NCBI RefSeq assembly: GCF_013697085.1
Contig: NZ_JACEFT010000030.1
Coordinates: 1 to 37,014 of the forward strand
DNA: 37,014 bases
Source: Billgrantia kenyensis
Lineage (GTDB): Bacteria > Pseudomonadota > Gammaproteobacteria > Pseudomonadales > Halomonadaceae
Direction of reading: 5' to 3'
The notes beneath the pieces are model-generated. The model saw only the letters and a list, made by a program, of their open reading frames with translations. It had not been told where the DNA came from and ran no database searches. Below are positions 1-8,364 of the stretch, piece after piece. Both the position numbers and the translations under genes were made by a program. Numbering within the stretch: the first letter of the stretch is position 1; each line of letters starts with the position of its first letter.

Positions 1-100
1 CGTAGGTGGGGACGACCCAGGTGAGCAGCAGCACCGCGAGGGCGGCGACGCCCAGGCCGGACCAGAAGTTCATGCGTAACGATATGGGATTCTCGGACAT
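1..100 (-). CDS. Probable TctB-family transporter subunit, N-terminal fragment
   Basis: The gene runs off the left edge; only its first 33 codons are seen, from an ATG at 98-100. The peptide begins MSENPISLRMNFWSGLGVAA and continues into one long hydrophobic helix (about residues 13-31). A short polar N-terminus followed by an F-W-x-G-L-G helix start is typical of the small membrane subunit (TctB) of tripartite tricarboxylate transporters, which sits with TctA in the inner membrane. That assignment is an inference from about 33 residues; any small membrane protein remains possible. It is divergent from the regulator at 292, which could therefore control it. Confidence 0.4.
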   Translation of the reverse strand, partial: MSENPISLRMNFWSGLGVAALAVLLLTWVVPTY

Positions 101-217
101 ATTGTTGTTTAAGCGCCGATTCGGTAACGGGAGGTTGGGAGCCGTAAAGCCAAGTATCGATTGAAACGACTGACGATTGAAACAACTGGAGGGGGGCGGT
201 GGGATTTGGCGCTACGT

Positions 218-262
218 TGCACTCTAGTGCACTTTCTGCGAAAGTAAGTGCGCCAGAGTGCA
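218..262. promoter_or_regulatory. Imperfect inverted repeat, candidate operator
   Basis: The 45-bp stretch is an imperfect palindrome with outer arms TGCACTCT and AGAGTGCA and inner GCACTT and AAGTGC; 15 of the outer 17 positions pair. The left arm contains its own small palindrome (TGCACT-CT-AGTGCA). It lies 30 bp upstream of the regulator start codon, between two divergent genes, so binding by that regulator (autoregulation and control of the TctB-like gene) is a natural inference. No promoter hexamers were convincingly identified. Confidence 0.45.
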
Positions 263-291
263 CCATCCTGCCTGGCGCACCGGGAGCCCAC

Positions 292-1125
292 ATGCACGAC
301 GACTTCGTCGCCAATCTTCGGCTGTTGTGCAGCTACTATCCCTCCATTGCCGAGGTATGCCGTCGGCTGGAGATCAATCGCGCCCAGTTCAACCGCTACC
401 TGAGCGGACGCTATCGCCCCCGGCATGCTGCCATGCGGCGTCTGTGTGCGTTCTTTGGAGTGGAAGAGCACGAGCTCTACCTGCCGCACGATAACTTCGT
501 CTCTCTGGTACAGGCGGGTCGGCTGCCGACCGAGTCGTCGCGCCAGGGGGGAGTCGAGTGGCCCGATGCGCTACTGCAGCGTGGCCGAGAGGGCATGGCC
601 CGCTACCTGGGGCGGTACTTCGAGTACTACCACTCCATGGCGCAGCCGGGACATATCATTCGCACGCTGGTATGCCTCGAGGAGCGCGAGAGCGGTATCG
701 TCTATCAGCGCACCGAGCGCACCCAGGGGGCTTCCCACGTCAGGCCCTGCCACAACCGCTACCTGGGGGTCGCCGTCAAGCTCGCGGATCGTATCTTCCT
801 CACCGACCACGAAACCATCAACGGCTATGAAGTGACCCATACCATCCTCTTCCCCACCTTCCAGAGCCAGGTGACGCGGTTGACCGGGCTCAGGCTCGGC
901 GTGGCGGACAACAGCGAGCGCATGCCCTGCTGCGTGCGGGTGCTGTTCGAGCGCATCGACGAACAGGTGACGCTGCGTCAGGCGCTGTCGCGGTGCGGGC
1001 TGCTTCCACCCGATGACCCCAGCCTGGACGCCGAGCTGCGTGCCGCGGTGCGCAACGATGTGGGCCCCACCGAGCAGCATTTCCGGGCGCGGCACCAGGG
1101 CAAGATTCTGGCGGGAGCCGAATGA
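292..1125 (+). CDS. XRE-like helix-turn-helix transcriptional regulator
   Basis: A 277-residue protein. The first 65 residues form a Cro/C1-type helix-turn-helix: the segment from about 20 to 50 (EVCRRLEINRAQFNRYLSG) has the usual 'few related regulators, no strong consensus start' pattern of recognition helix followed by R-Y-R-P-R. The remaining 210 residues are an unassigned, probably ligand-sensing domain. The open frame extends upstream to 199, but the ATG at 292 begins right at the HTH domain, has a GGGAGC ribosome site, and leaves the inverted repeat at 218-262 outside the gene. It is divergent from the transporter fragment and convergent with ygiD. Its target is unknown. Confidence 0.75.
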   Translation: MHDDFVANLRLLCSYYPSIAEVCRRLEINRAQFNRYLSGRYRPRHAAMRRLCAFFGVEEHELYLPHDNFVSLVQAGRLPTESSRQGGVEWPDALLQRGREGMARYLGRYFEYYHSMAQPGHIIRTLVCLEERESGIVYQRTERTQGASHVRPCHNRYLGVAVKLADRIFLTDHETINGYEVTHTILFPTFQSQVTRLTGLRLGVADNSERMPCCVRVLFERIDEQVTLRQALSRCGLLPPDDPSLDAELRAAVRNDVGPTEQHFRARHQGKILAGAE

Positions 1126-1174
1126 GCGGCAAGCGGGTCAGCCACTTTTCGGCACAGGGATTTTCCACCAGAAC

Positions 1175-1912
1175 CTAGCTGAAGGCGTAGACGTCCATGG
1201 CCAGTACCCCATGCTCCACGCTGTGGTGCAGCCGGCTGGCTTCGCCGCCGGCACCGAGCGCCACCAGCAGCGGCTGGAAGTGCTCCGGCGTGGGGTGGTT
1301 GCGCCGCGCCTGAGGTGCGTTTTCCCAGGCCAGCAGCGCATCGCGATCGCCGCTCGTCAGCTTGTCATGTATCCAGCCGGCGAACTCGTCGACCCAGGCC
1401 GGCGTCGGCGCGCCCTGCGCCTGCATCTCGCTGAGATTGTGCGTCACGCTGCCCGAACCGATCACCAGCACGCCTTCCGAGCGCAACTCTGCCAGTGTTG
1501 TGCCGATATCGACCAGCGCCTGGTTCGACCAGCCCACCGGCAGCGACAGCGACACCACCGGCACCTCGGCGGCGGGAAACATCAGCGACAGCGGCACCCA
1601 GGCGCCGTGATCCAGGCCCCGCTCAACCGGTACGGCGTTGAGCGTGCTGGCCAGGCGCAGGGCCAGTTCGGGGGCGCCCGGGGCCGGGTACTGGCACTCG
1701 TAGAGCTCGCGGGGAAAGCCGCCGAAGTCGTGGATGGTCTCCGGCCGCTGGCTGACGCTCACCAGCAGGCGCTCGCTGGCCCAGTGGGCCGAGACCACCA
1801 CGATGGCCCTGGGTGACAGTCCGGCGCCGAGCTCGCGCAGGAAGTCGTGGGCCGGTCCCGGGGTGAGGGCCAGCATGGGCGAGCCGTGGGAAATGAAGAG
1901 GCTGGGCAGCAT
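1175..1912 (-). CDS. ygiD: DODA-type extradiol ring-opening dioxygenase (YgiD-like)
   Basis: A 245-residue protein matching the class III extradiol dioxygenase family of YgiD and plant 4,5-DOPA dioxygenase. Visible family motifs are FISHGSP near the N-terminus (metal-binding His), VVSAHW (second His), LDHGAWVPL and IGSGSVTHNL. These enzymes bind a non-haem metal ion and cleave catechol rings; the physiological substrate of YgiD-like proteins is usually unknown. The ATG at 1910-1912 has a CCGGAG ribosome site. It stands alone on the minus strand, convergent with the regulator and preceded by a 105-bp gap. Confidence 0.88.
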   Translation of the reverse strand: MLPSLFISHGSPMLALTPGPAHDFLRELGAGLSPRAIVVVSAHWASERLLVSVSQRPETIHDFGGFPRELYECQYPAPGAPELALRLASTLNAVPVERGLDHGAWVPLSLMFPAAEVPVVSLSLPVGWSNQALVDIGTTLAELRSEGVLVIGSGSVTHNLSEMQAQGAPTPAWVDEFAGWIHDKLTSGDRDALLAWENAPQARRNHPTPEHFQPLLVALGAGGEASRLHHSVEHGVLAMDVYAFS

Positions 1913-1958
1913 GGCAAGCTCCGGAGAGGGGATTGTCTAAAGGATAGCGGTTCTAGCC

Positions 1959-1970
1959 ATCGATATCGAT
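1959..1970. promoter_or_regulatory. Perfect 12-bp palindrome upstream of ygiD
   Basis: ATCGATATCGAT is a perfect palindrome in the gap between ygiD and the lipoprotein gene, about 47 bp upstream of the ygiD start. It may be an operator for ygiD, but a 12-bp AT/GC-alternating palindrome can arise by chance and no second copy was found nearby. Confidence 0.2.
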
Positions 1971-2017
1971 AGCAGGCTTATTAGTTTCGTGCCTATTACC
2001 TACCGCCAATCCGTCTA

Positions 2018-3181
2018 TCAATAGCCGGTCATTTCCAGATAGCCGATACCTCGATGCTCGCCGCTTTCGGCATCGCGAGCGATCACTTCGCCCTCCCAGT
2101 AGGCCACGCTGGTCTCCATCCAGCGCTCGGCGTGGGGTGCCTCGACGATCATGTCCAGCCCGGCGCGGGGGATCGCCAGGCGCCAGCGGGTCGGCACCTC
2201 GCGTCCTGCCGCGCGCTGGGTGGCCAGCGGCGTCATGGCGATCTCGTCCGGGGCCAGCGCGGTGGGCTCGCCCTCCGGGCTGATCCAGGTGCCGGAGCGG
2301 TAGTCGCCGCCGTCGGCGCCGCCTCCGCGCAGCTGGAAGGCCATCAGCTTGTGGCCGCTCTCCAGGTGCAGCGAGAACCAGTCCCAGCCCTGCTGCTCGG
2401 GGCCCAGCAGCTGGCTGCTCCACTCGCGGTCGAGCCAGCCGCGCCCGCTCACTGCGCGACTCTCGCCGTCCAGGATGACCTCGCCCTCCACGCGCCAGTA
2501 GGGCTGGCTGTAGTACATCGACCCCTGGCCGTCGGCGGATTTCTGGCTGAAACCGTCAACGCCGTGCAGCACCAGCGGCCCCTCGGCGACGAGGGTCAGG
2601 TCGTAGCCGAAGCCGCCGTGCTTGTCGTCCTGCTGGGCCGTCAGCTGCAGCTCGGCGAAGGTGTCGCCTTCGCCCGATTCGTCTGAGGTATCGACGCGAC
2701 TGGCCAGTTGCCAGTGATCGATCCAGGCGCGGAAGGGCTCGGCCACCGCTCCCGCCTGGCCGTCGTCCTGCCGGGAATGGCTGCGGGCGAAGCGCTCCGC
2801 CACCCGGTGGGTCTCGCCGCGGGAGACCGCCATGTGCGCCATCCACAGCTGGTCGGCGGCCCAGGGGGCGGGGCGCTCGTCCGGTGATGACTCTCTTGGC
2901 TCAGACAGCGCCTGGCGGAACAGGGTCCACTGCAGGCCCAGCGGCTCGCCGCGTTCGTCCTCGAGGTTGGCGGTGAGGTACCACCACTCGATGCGGTAGT
3001 CCGGGTGGGCGGCATGGTCTTCGGGGAAACGCAGGCGGATGCCCTCGTGGGCCTGGGCGAACTCTCCGGCCTCCTGACCCAGCCCGGCAAAGCCGGCGGT
3101 CTCGGTGGGTGGCGACTCTTCGCCGCAGCCGGCGAGCCAGAGCGCGGCCAGCGGTACGGCCAAGGTGGTGATACGCCTCAT
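2018..3181 (-). CDS. AttH/CrtC-like lipocalin-fold lipoprotein
   Basis: A 387-residue lipoprotein: the N-terminus MRRITTLAVPLAALWLAGC is a signal peptide with an LAGC lipobox (Cys19). The mature part has the hallmarks of the AttH/hydroxyneurosporene synthase-like domain: RIEWWYLTANL, LQWTLFRQAL, QLWMAHMAVS, SGRGWLDREWSSQ and WDWFSLHLESG. Proteins of this family are found with an ABC ATPase and an FtsX-like permease, as here. The start overlaps the permease stop by ATGA (3178-3181), so translation is probably coupled; a longer frame to 3475 is rejected because it lies inside the permease gene. The role, probably handling a lipid or hydrophobic ligand outside the inner membrane, is an inference. 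Confidence 0.82.
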   Translation of the reverse strand: MRRITTLAVPLAALWLAGCGEESPPTETAGFAGLGQEAGEFAQAHEGIRLRFPEDHAAHPDYRIEWWYLTANLEDERGEPLGLQWTLFRQALSEPRESSPDERPAPWAADQLWMAHMAVSRGETHRVAERFARSHSRQDDGQAGAVAEPFRAWIDHWQLASRVDTSDESGEGDTFAELQLTAQQDDKHGGFGYDLTLVAEGPLVLHGVDGFSQKSADGQGSMYYSQPYWRVEGEVILDGESRAVSGRGWLDREWSSQLLGPEQQGWDWFSLHLESGHKLMAFQLRGGGADGGDYRSGTWISPEGEPTALAPDEIAMTPLATQRAAGREVPTRWRLAIPRAGLDMIVEAPHAERWMETSVAYWEGEVIARDAESGEHRGIGYLEMTGY

Positions 3182-5691
3182 GTGGCCTCCTCCGCCAGCA
3201 GGGCGCGGGGTGGGGTGCGCCACAGCTTCATTGCCGGCAGTGCGGCGGCGGCCAGCGCCACCCCCACCGCGGTGGCCAGCGTCAGTGCCATCTCGCCGGG
3301 GAAGACGTACAGCGGCAGGCGCCAGCCGAAGGCCGCCACGTTGATCACCGCCACCAGTCCCAGCGCCAGCAGCGTGCCCAGCGGCAGCGCCAGGGCGCCG
3401 ACCACGAAGGCCGAGCCGCCGAGCTGAGCCAGTTGCACCGTTACCAGCTTCCTGCGCGGCACGCCCAGTGCCCACAGCGGCGCCAGCTGGCGGCGACGCT
3501 CCCGGGCCTGGGCCAGCAGGCTCGCCAGCAGCGCCAGGGCGGCTACCGCCAGGGTCAGCGCGGAGAGCGCCCGGGTAATGGTAAAGGTGCGCTCGAAGAT
3601 GCCGGTGGCGATGCGCTTCACCTCGCGCTGGTCCACCAGCTCGTCGCCGCCAATGGCGAAATGCTGTCGCAAGCCGGCCCGCAGCGCGGCTCTGTCGCCG
3701 CCCGGGGCCAGCACGATGCCGATGGAGCCCGGTGGGGCGGCGAAGCGGCTGGCAAGCTCCGGCGTGGCCAGCAGCACTTCGCCGCGGGTATTGCCGTAGT
3801 CGGGGTAGACGGCGGCCACCGGCAGTAACGCTTCTCCACCCGGCGCCGTCAGGGTGATGCGGTCGCCCGGGGAGAGCCCCTCGGCGATGGCGAGCTGCTC
3901 GTTGACGAAGGCCGCCTCGCCCGCGGCGAAGGTCTGCCAGGCGACCTCGCGGCCGGCCTCGGTCGCCAGCAGCGGCCAGCTCGGCAGCAGCGTCGCGCCG
4001 GGGGTGATGCCGTAGACGCCCACCGGCAGGGCCAGTTCGCGTACCTCTCCATTGTGCGCATCTCCGCCCCGCTCCACGGCAACCAGCGTGGCCTCGCTGC
4101 GGCGGGTGGGCAGCAGCTCTGCAACCTCGCCGTGCGCCTCCAGCCAGGCGTGGATGTCATCGTGCTGCTCGGCGGGCGGGCGCAGGTAGAAGTCCGCCAC
4201 CAGGCGCTGGTCGAGCCAGTCGAGAAAGGTCAGGCGAAAGCCGCCGACCATGCTGCTCACGCCGAGGTTGGCGGAGAGCGCGATCAGCAGCGCCATCATC
4301 GCCAGCGCCAGCCGCGGCATTTGCAGCTGCAGATCGGCCAGGGCCCACTGGGCCAGGGGCCGGCGCTGCAGCAGGCGGCCGAGTCCGGCCAGCAGCAGGG
4401 CGATCAGCGGCGGCAGCCACAGGGCGCTGGCCAGCAGCAGCGCGGCGACCAGGCCAAAACCCGCCAGCAGCCCTTCGCCCGGTGGCTGCCAGGCGAGCCA
4501 TAGCCACAGGGCCAGGCCGACCAGGGCCACGGCGCCGCCCGCCGCGCTCATCAGCTTGAGCTGACGCTGAAAGCCGCTGCGCCAGGCCTGGGCCTGGCCC
4601 AGCCCCAGCACGCTCAAGCGGGCCGCCCGCCACAGCACGCCGCTGCCGGCCAGCAGCAGCCCGCCCAGGGTTACGGCGAGCCCGCCGAGCCAGTAGTGCC
4701 AAGGGAGGTTGAGGGTAACCGCCACGTCGGCGCCGTAGAGGCTGCCCAGGGTGGCCGCCACGTCGGGCTGCAACACCCGGGCCAGCCATACGCCGCTGAC
4801 GATGCCGGCCAGGGCGCCGATGACGCCCAGCAGCAACAGCTCCAGGGCGAGCAGGCCGACCAATCTGCGCCCCGACACCCCCAGAGCGCGCAGCGTACGC
4901 AGCAGCCCCAAGCGCTGCTCCAGTGCCAGGCCCAGCGCCGCCTGCACGATGAACAGCCCCACCGCCAGGGCCAGCAGCGCCATGGCGGTGAGGTTGAGGT
5001 GGAAGCTCTCGGTCAGCTGGCCGGGCGAGACCAGCGTCGCCGCCCGGGTCAGCACCAGCCCTTCCGGTGCCTGCTCGAGTGCATCAGGGGCGGCGACCAG
5101 GCGGGTGATGCGCTCGCCGCTGTCGAGCAGTGTCGCGGTGGCGGCGATGTCCATCACCAGGGTGTCGGGGGGCAGCATGGGGGCCAGGATCAGTGGCGGC
5201 AGCCGGGCCTCGGCCAGGCGCGGCTCGGTGCCGGGGGCCTCGCGGTGGCTCACACCCAGCGCCGGCAAGGTATCCGGGGCCACACGGGTCTGCCACGGCG
5301 GGGTGAGAAAGTCGGTGAGCTCACCGGCAGTGCCCGCCGCGGCGAAGTCGCTGTCGCCGGGCAGGGTGAAGGGCTCGATGCCGATCACCGTCAGTTGGGT
5401 GCCGTCCGGCGCCTCGAGAGTGCCCTCCAGCAGCGGCGAGACAGGCAGGCCGGCGCGGCGCAGGCGCAAGTAGTCGTCACGGGTCAGCGGCTCGCCGTCG
5501 CGACGCTCCAGGCGGTCGAGCCCGGTGGTGAACAGCGCCTCGGCGCGGGCGTAGCTGTCGCGGGCCGAGGCGTTGATCGCCTGCACGCCGCTCCACAGGG
5601 CGCTGGCCACCCACAGCCCCAGCAGCAGCATGGCGAGCTGGCCGGGATGTCGCTTGTAGTGGGAGAGCAGGGTGGCGAAGGCGGTGAACAT
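3178..5691 (-). CDS. FtsX/MacB-like ABC transporter permease
   Basis: An 837-residue membrane protein with a first transmembrane helix at about residues 20-40, a large extracytoplasmic loop, a run of helices at about 235-470, a second large loop, and three closing helices at about 700-820. This duplicated FtsX arrangement is that of large LolE-like permeases that move lipids or hydrophobic compounds rather than importers. It is the middle gene of a translationally coupled trio: its start overlaps the ATPase stop (TGATG at 5689-5693) and its stop overlaps the lipoprotein start. The substrate cannot be read from sequence. Confidence 0.88.
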   Translation of the reverse strand: MFTAFATLLSHYKRHPGQLAMLLLGLWVASALWSGVQAINASARDSYARAEALFTTGLDRLERRDGEPLTRDDYLRLRRAGLPVSPLLEGTLEAPDGTQLTVIGIEPFTLPGDSDFAAAGTAGELTDFLTPPWQTRVAPDTLPALGVSHREAPGTEPRLAEARLPPLILAPMLPPDTLVMDIAATATLLDSGERITRLVAAPDALEQAPEGLVLTRAATLVSPGQLTESFHLNLTAMALLALAVGLFIVQAALGLALEQRLGLLRTLRALGVSGRRLVGLLALELLLLGVIGALAGIVSGVWLARVLQPDVAATLGSLYGADVAVTLNLPWHYWLGGLAVTLGGLLLAGSGVLWRAARLSVLGLGQAQAWRSGFQRQLKLMSAAGGAVALVGLALWLWLAWQPPGEGLLAGFGLVAALLLASALWLPPLIALLLAGLGRLLQRRPLAQWALADLQLQMPRLALAMMALLIALSANLGVSSMVGGFRLTFLDWLDQRLVADFYLRPPAEQHDDIHAWLEAHGEVAELLPTRRSEATLVAVERGGDAHNGEVRELALPVGVYGITPGATLLPSWPLLATEAGREVAWQTFAAGEAAFVNEQLAIAEGLSPGDRITLTAPGGEALLPVAAVYPDYGNTRGEVLLATPELASRFAAPPGSIGIVLAPGGDRAALRAGLRQHFAIGGDELVDQREVKRIATGIFERTFTITRALSALTLAVAALALLASLLAQARERRRQLAPLWALGVPRRKLVTVQLAQLGGSAFVVGALALPLGTLLALGLVAVINVAAFGWRLPLYVFPGEMALTLATAVGVALAAAALPAMKLWRTPPRALLAEEAT

Positions 5692-6389
5692 CAGCGGCGG
5701 CTCGGCTCCGGTTGCGTGGGGCCCGACGCCGTAAGGGAGCCCAGCCGGCCGTGGGTCAGTCGCAGACAGCGGTCCAGCGGTGCCGCCACCTGAGCGCTGT
5801 GGGTCACCATCAGCAGAGCGCTGCCGGCCTCGCGCACCAGCTCCAGCAGCAGGGCCAGCACCTCGCTAGCGGTGGTCTCGTCGAGGTTGCCGGTGGGCTC
5901 ATCGGCCAGCAGCAGGGCGGGGCGCGGCGCCAGCGCCCGGCCGATGGCCAGGCGCTGCTGCTGGCCGCCGGAGAGCTGCTCGGGGTAGCGTCGCTCCAGG
6001 CCGGCCAGGCCCAAGCGCTGCATCAGGTGCGCCGACCACTCGGGCGCTTCGTGCCCGGCCAGCCGAGCCTGCAAGCGCAGGTTGTCGAGTACGTTCAGGC
6101 TCGGCACCAGGTGAAACTGCTGGAACACCAGGCCCAAGGTATCGCGACGCAGGCGAGCGCGAGCCGGCTCGTCCAGGGTAGAGATCGAGTGGTCGGCCAG
6201 GAGCACCTCGCCGCTGTCCGGCAGGTCGAGCCCCGCCGCCAGATGCAGCAGGGTCGACTTGCCGCTGCCGGACTCACCCATCAGCGCCAGGCTCTCGCCA
6301 CCGCGCAGCTCGAGGTCGACGCCCTCCAGCACCGCAAGCGGCCCCTGGGGCGTGGCGTAGGTCTTGTGAACCTGGCGAAATTCGAGCAT
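5691..6389 (-). CDS. ABC transporter ATP-binding protein (LolD/MacB class)
   Basis: A 232-residue nucleotide-binding subunit. Walker [10 protein letters not shown] lies at 38-46, the signature LSGGQQQR at 139-146, Walker B LLLADEP at 159-165 with catalytic Glu and the family-typical PTGNLD, and the switch His in MVTHS. The sequence is of the LolD/YbbA type that partners FtsX-like permeases. The ATG at 6389 has a strong AGGAAAGG ribosome site; the in-frame extension to 6491 has no domain support. It is the first gene of the ATPase-permease-lipoprotein unit and drives it with cytoplasmic ATP hydrolysis. Confidence 0.92.
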   Translation of the reverse strand: MLEFRQVHKTYATPQGPLAVLEGVDLELRGGESLALMGESGSGKSTLLHLAAGLDLPDSGEVLLADHSISTLDEPARARLRRDTLGLVFQQFHLVPSLNVLDNLRLQARLAGHEAPEWSAHLMQRLGLAGLERRYPEQLSGGQQQRLAIGRALAPRPALLLADEPTGNLDETTASEVLALLLELVREAGSALLMVTHSAQVAAPLDRCLRLTHGRLGSLTASGPTQPEPSRR

Positions 6390-6438
6390 GGCCGGGCCTT
6401 TCCTTGGATAAAGGCTCATCGTCCCACAAGCGGACGGC

Positions 6439-6966
6439 TCAGGCGAAGATGCGTTCGAACTCGTTGGTGAAGTCGGCGGAGGCGGGCTCAATCCCGATCA
6501 GGCGATGGCAAAGGTCAAGCAACCTGCGAGCTGCCTGGAACAGCATCTTGCTGAGGTCGTGAAGCAAGTTGAAATGCTCAGCGATCTCGCTGTAGTCCGT
6601 GGCATAGTCATGTGCTGCCATGTTTCGAACCATGCGGCAGCGCTGCCAGTCGTCCATTGATTCGACGACACCCTGCTTTTCGAAAAAGGCGAGTACCTTC
6701 AGGAAGCTGTCGGTCGGCTCACCCATCAGCAGGGCGCTGTGCCGCATGGCGGAAGCGAGGGAGTCCTGCAGCTTGGCAAATCGCTCATTGATGGCAGCCA
6801 AGGTTTCGAACAGGTCGACGTTCTTCTTCTGCGCTTCCAACAGGGCAGCATCGATCGGCCACTCGAGCTTGCCATCGGACTGATGAAGAAACCATGCGCA
6901 GCGCTGAATGGCTTCGAGCAGCCTGGCAAGGTGGAGTCGCTGTTCTTCGAGCAGGTCGTGTGTCAT
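6439..6966 (-). CDS. HEPN-domain toxin, HepT-like
   Basis: A 175-residue, mostly helical protein. It carries the HEPN ribonuclease motif R-x4-H-x-Y at R114-NMAA-H119-D-Y121, the active site in HepT-type toxins, where the Tyr is also the site of AMP attachment by the partner. It overlaps the upstream MNT gene by ATGA (6963-6966), so the two are translated together. It is longer than the minimal HEPN (about 110-140 residues), with extra N-terminal helices. The toxin role follows from known HepT-MntA pairs; activity here is inferred. Other HEPN-MNT pairs act in antibiotic nucleotidylation, which is less likely given the intact motif. Confidence 0.75.
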   Translation of the reverse strand: MTHDLLEEQRLHLARLLEAIQRCAWFLHQSDGKLEWPIDAALLEAQKKNVDLFETLAAINERFAKLQDSLASAMRHSALLMGEPTDSFLKVLAFFEKQGVVESMDDWQRCRMVRNMAAHDYATDYSEIAEHFNLLHDLSKMLFQAARRLLDLCHRLIGIEPASADFTNEFERIFA

Positions 6967-7265
6967 GCCGCCTCTTTCAGTGGGCAACCTTGGTTAAGGG
7001 CAATGGCCTGGAAAGGCGAAGGCTTCTTGTCCCGCGAGTAAGCCAAAATATCCACAGGCAGGTAAAGTCTCTCTTCGAGCTTGCACTTGATTTCGGCCAG
7101 GGAAAGGCGTGGCAGCGGAGTCGATGAGATGAGCAGAAGGTCGAGATCGCCGCCTTTGCGGTTGTCGTCCAGGCGAGAGCCGAACAACCGCACTTCGACG
7201 TCTCCACCGACAATATCGTGGACAGTCGTCAGGATGATATGAACCTGTTCATGTGTCAGGCGCAT
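6963..7265 (-). CDS. MNT-type nucleotidyltransferase, MntA-like antitoxin
   Basis: A 100-residue minimal nucleotidyltransferase. The catalytic pattern is G29-S30 ... D40-x-D42 (FGSRLDDNRKGGDLDLLL), with nine residues between GS and DxD, one fewer than the GSx10DxD usually quoted for MntA. In such pairs the enzyme adds AMP to the HEPN toxin and silences it. The start is uncertain: ATG at 7265 is used, with a GGAG about 10 bases upstream; in-frame ATGs at 7280 and 7289 would add 5 or 8 residues. The stop overlaps the HEPN start by 4 bases. It is divergent from the AraC regulator. Confidence 0.75.
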   Translation of the reverse strand: MRLTHEQVHIILTTVHDIVGGDVEVRLFGSRLDDNRKGGDLDLLLISSTPLPRLSLAEIKCKLEERLYLPVDILAYSRDKKPSPFQAIALNQGCPLKEAA

Positions 7266-7287
7266 TGCGGTGTGCTCCATCAATGGC

Positions 7288-7306
7288 ATGATGAGTCTAG
7301 CATCAT
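7288..7306. promoter_or_regulatory. Short inverted repeat in the MNT/AraC divergent region
   Basis: ATGATG and CATCAT arms flank a 7-base spacer in the 91-bp region between the divergent MNT and AraC genes. It could be an operator for either side, but six-base arms are weak evidence, and if the MNT gene starts at 7289 part of it would be coding. Confidence 0.2.
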
Positions 7307-7356
7307 TACGCGATATCACGCTTGCAGGTGAGCTAGCCTTGACCGTCACGGTTTCC

Positions 7357-8364
7357 ATGCATTACGTCAACGAGTTGTTCCGTGGGGTGCCCGAGAGCGA
7401 GGCGGCCCGCGAGGCCTGTCTCGCCCGGGCGGGCATCTCGCCGTTCCTGCTCAGTGCCCCCCATGGGCGGGTGACGGTAGAGCAGTTTGCCACTCTCTAT
7501 CGACTGCTGGTCAACGCCTACGACGACGAGACGCCGGGCTTCTTTGCCCGGCCGCTGCGCGGCGGCACCCTGAAACTGCTGTGCCTGAGCGTACTGGAGG
7601 CGCCCACGCTGAAGGTGGCGTTGCATCGCTATACGCTGTTCTTCCGCATCGTGCTGGACGATTTCGGCTACGAGTACCGCGTCGAGGACGGGCTGGCGCG
7701 GGTGGCGCTGGTGGAGCATCAACCGCCTGCAGGCAGCCGCACCCTGGTGCACGAGCTGATGCTCAAGCTGTTCCACGGCATCGCCTCGTGGATGATCGCG
7801 CGCAAGATACCGCCGGTTAGGATGGAGTGCGCCTATGCCCAGCCGGCTCACGGCGCCGACTACCGATACTTCTATCCGGGCGAGGTGGTTTTCGAGCGGC
7901 CGCAGACCGCCATGTACTTCGATGCCGCCCTGCTGGATCAACCGATTCGCCAGACCAAGAAGCACCTGGGGGCGTTCCTGCGCCGGGCGCCGGCCGACTG
8001 GTTCTACGTCTCCCTGGAGGAGAGGCTGGTGTCACACCGGGTGCGCGAGCACCTTTTCCGCCACCTGGCCACGTCGGGATCGGTGCAGGATGTGGCCCGG
8101 GCGCTGCATATGTCGGTGCGCACGCTGTCGCGGCGGCTGGCCGCCGAGGGCACCCACTTTCAGGCGGTGAAGGACGAATTTCGTCGCGACTTTGCCATTC
8201 AGGCTTTGACCCGCAGCGAGCGATCGCTGCCGGCCATCGCCGACGAGCTGGGCTTTCAGGATCAGGCCTGCTTCAGCCGTGCCTTCAAGGGCTGGACCGG
8301 CAACTCCCCCGCCGCCTATCGGCGGGCGATCGCCCTGCCTCAGGCAGGCTCGACCTTGGCCTGA
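7357..8364 (+). CDS. AraC-family transcriptional regulator
   Basis: A 335-residue regulator with an N-terminal arabinose-binding-like sensor (about residues 20-210, with the typical YGYEYRV/FHGIASWMI elements of the OruR/ArgR-like group) and a C-terminal AraC DNA-binding domain at about 230-325. Both helix-turn-helices are visible: SVQDVARALHMSVRTLSRRLAAEG and the second ending in DELGFQDQACFSRAFKGWTG. The ATG at 7357 is chosen over a start at 7270, which would enter the divergent MNT gene's upstream region. It may control the adjacent BASS transporter or acyl-CoA genes; this is inference from position. Its last 25 bases overlap the convergent symporter gene. Confidence 0.88.
   Translation: MHYVNELFRGVPESEAAREACLARAGISPFLLSAPHGRVTVEQFATLYRLLVNAYDDETPGFFARPLRGGTLKLLCLSVLEAPTLKVALHRYTLFFRIVLDDFGYEYRVEDGLARVALVEHQPPAGSRTLVHELMLKLFHGIASWMIARKIPPVRMECAYAQPAHGADYRYFYPGEVVFERPQTAMYFDAALLDQPIRQTKKHLGAFLRRAPADWFYVSLEERLVSHRVREHLFRHLATSGSVQDVARALHMSVRTLSRRLAAEGTHFQAVKDEFRRDFAIQALTRSERSLPAIADELGFQDQACFSRAFKGWTGNSPAAYRRAIALPQAGSTLA

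Noticed and set aside
109..489. Minus-strand frame across the HTH regulator start
   Set aside because: It is a shadow of the real plus-strand gene, without ribosome site or domain.
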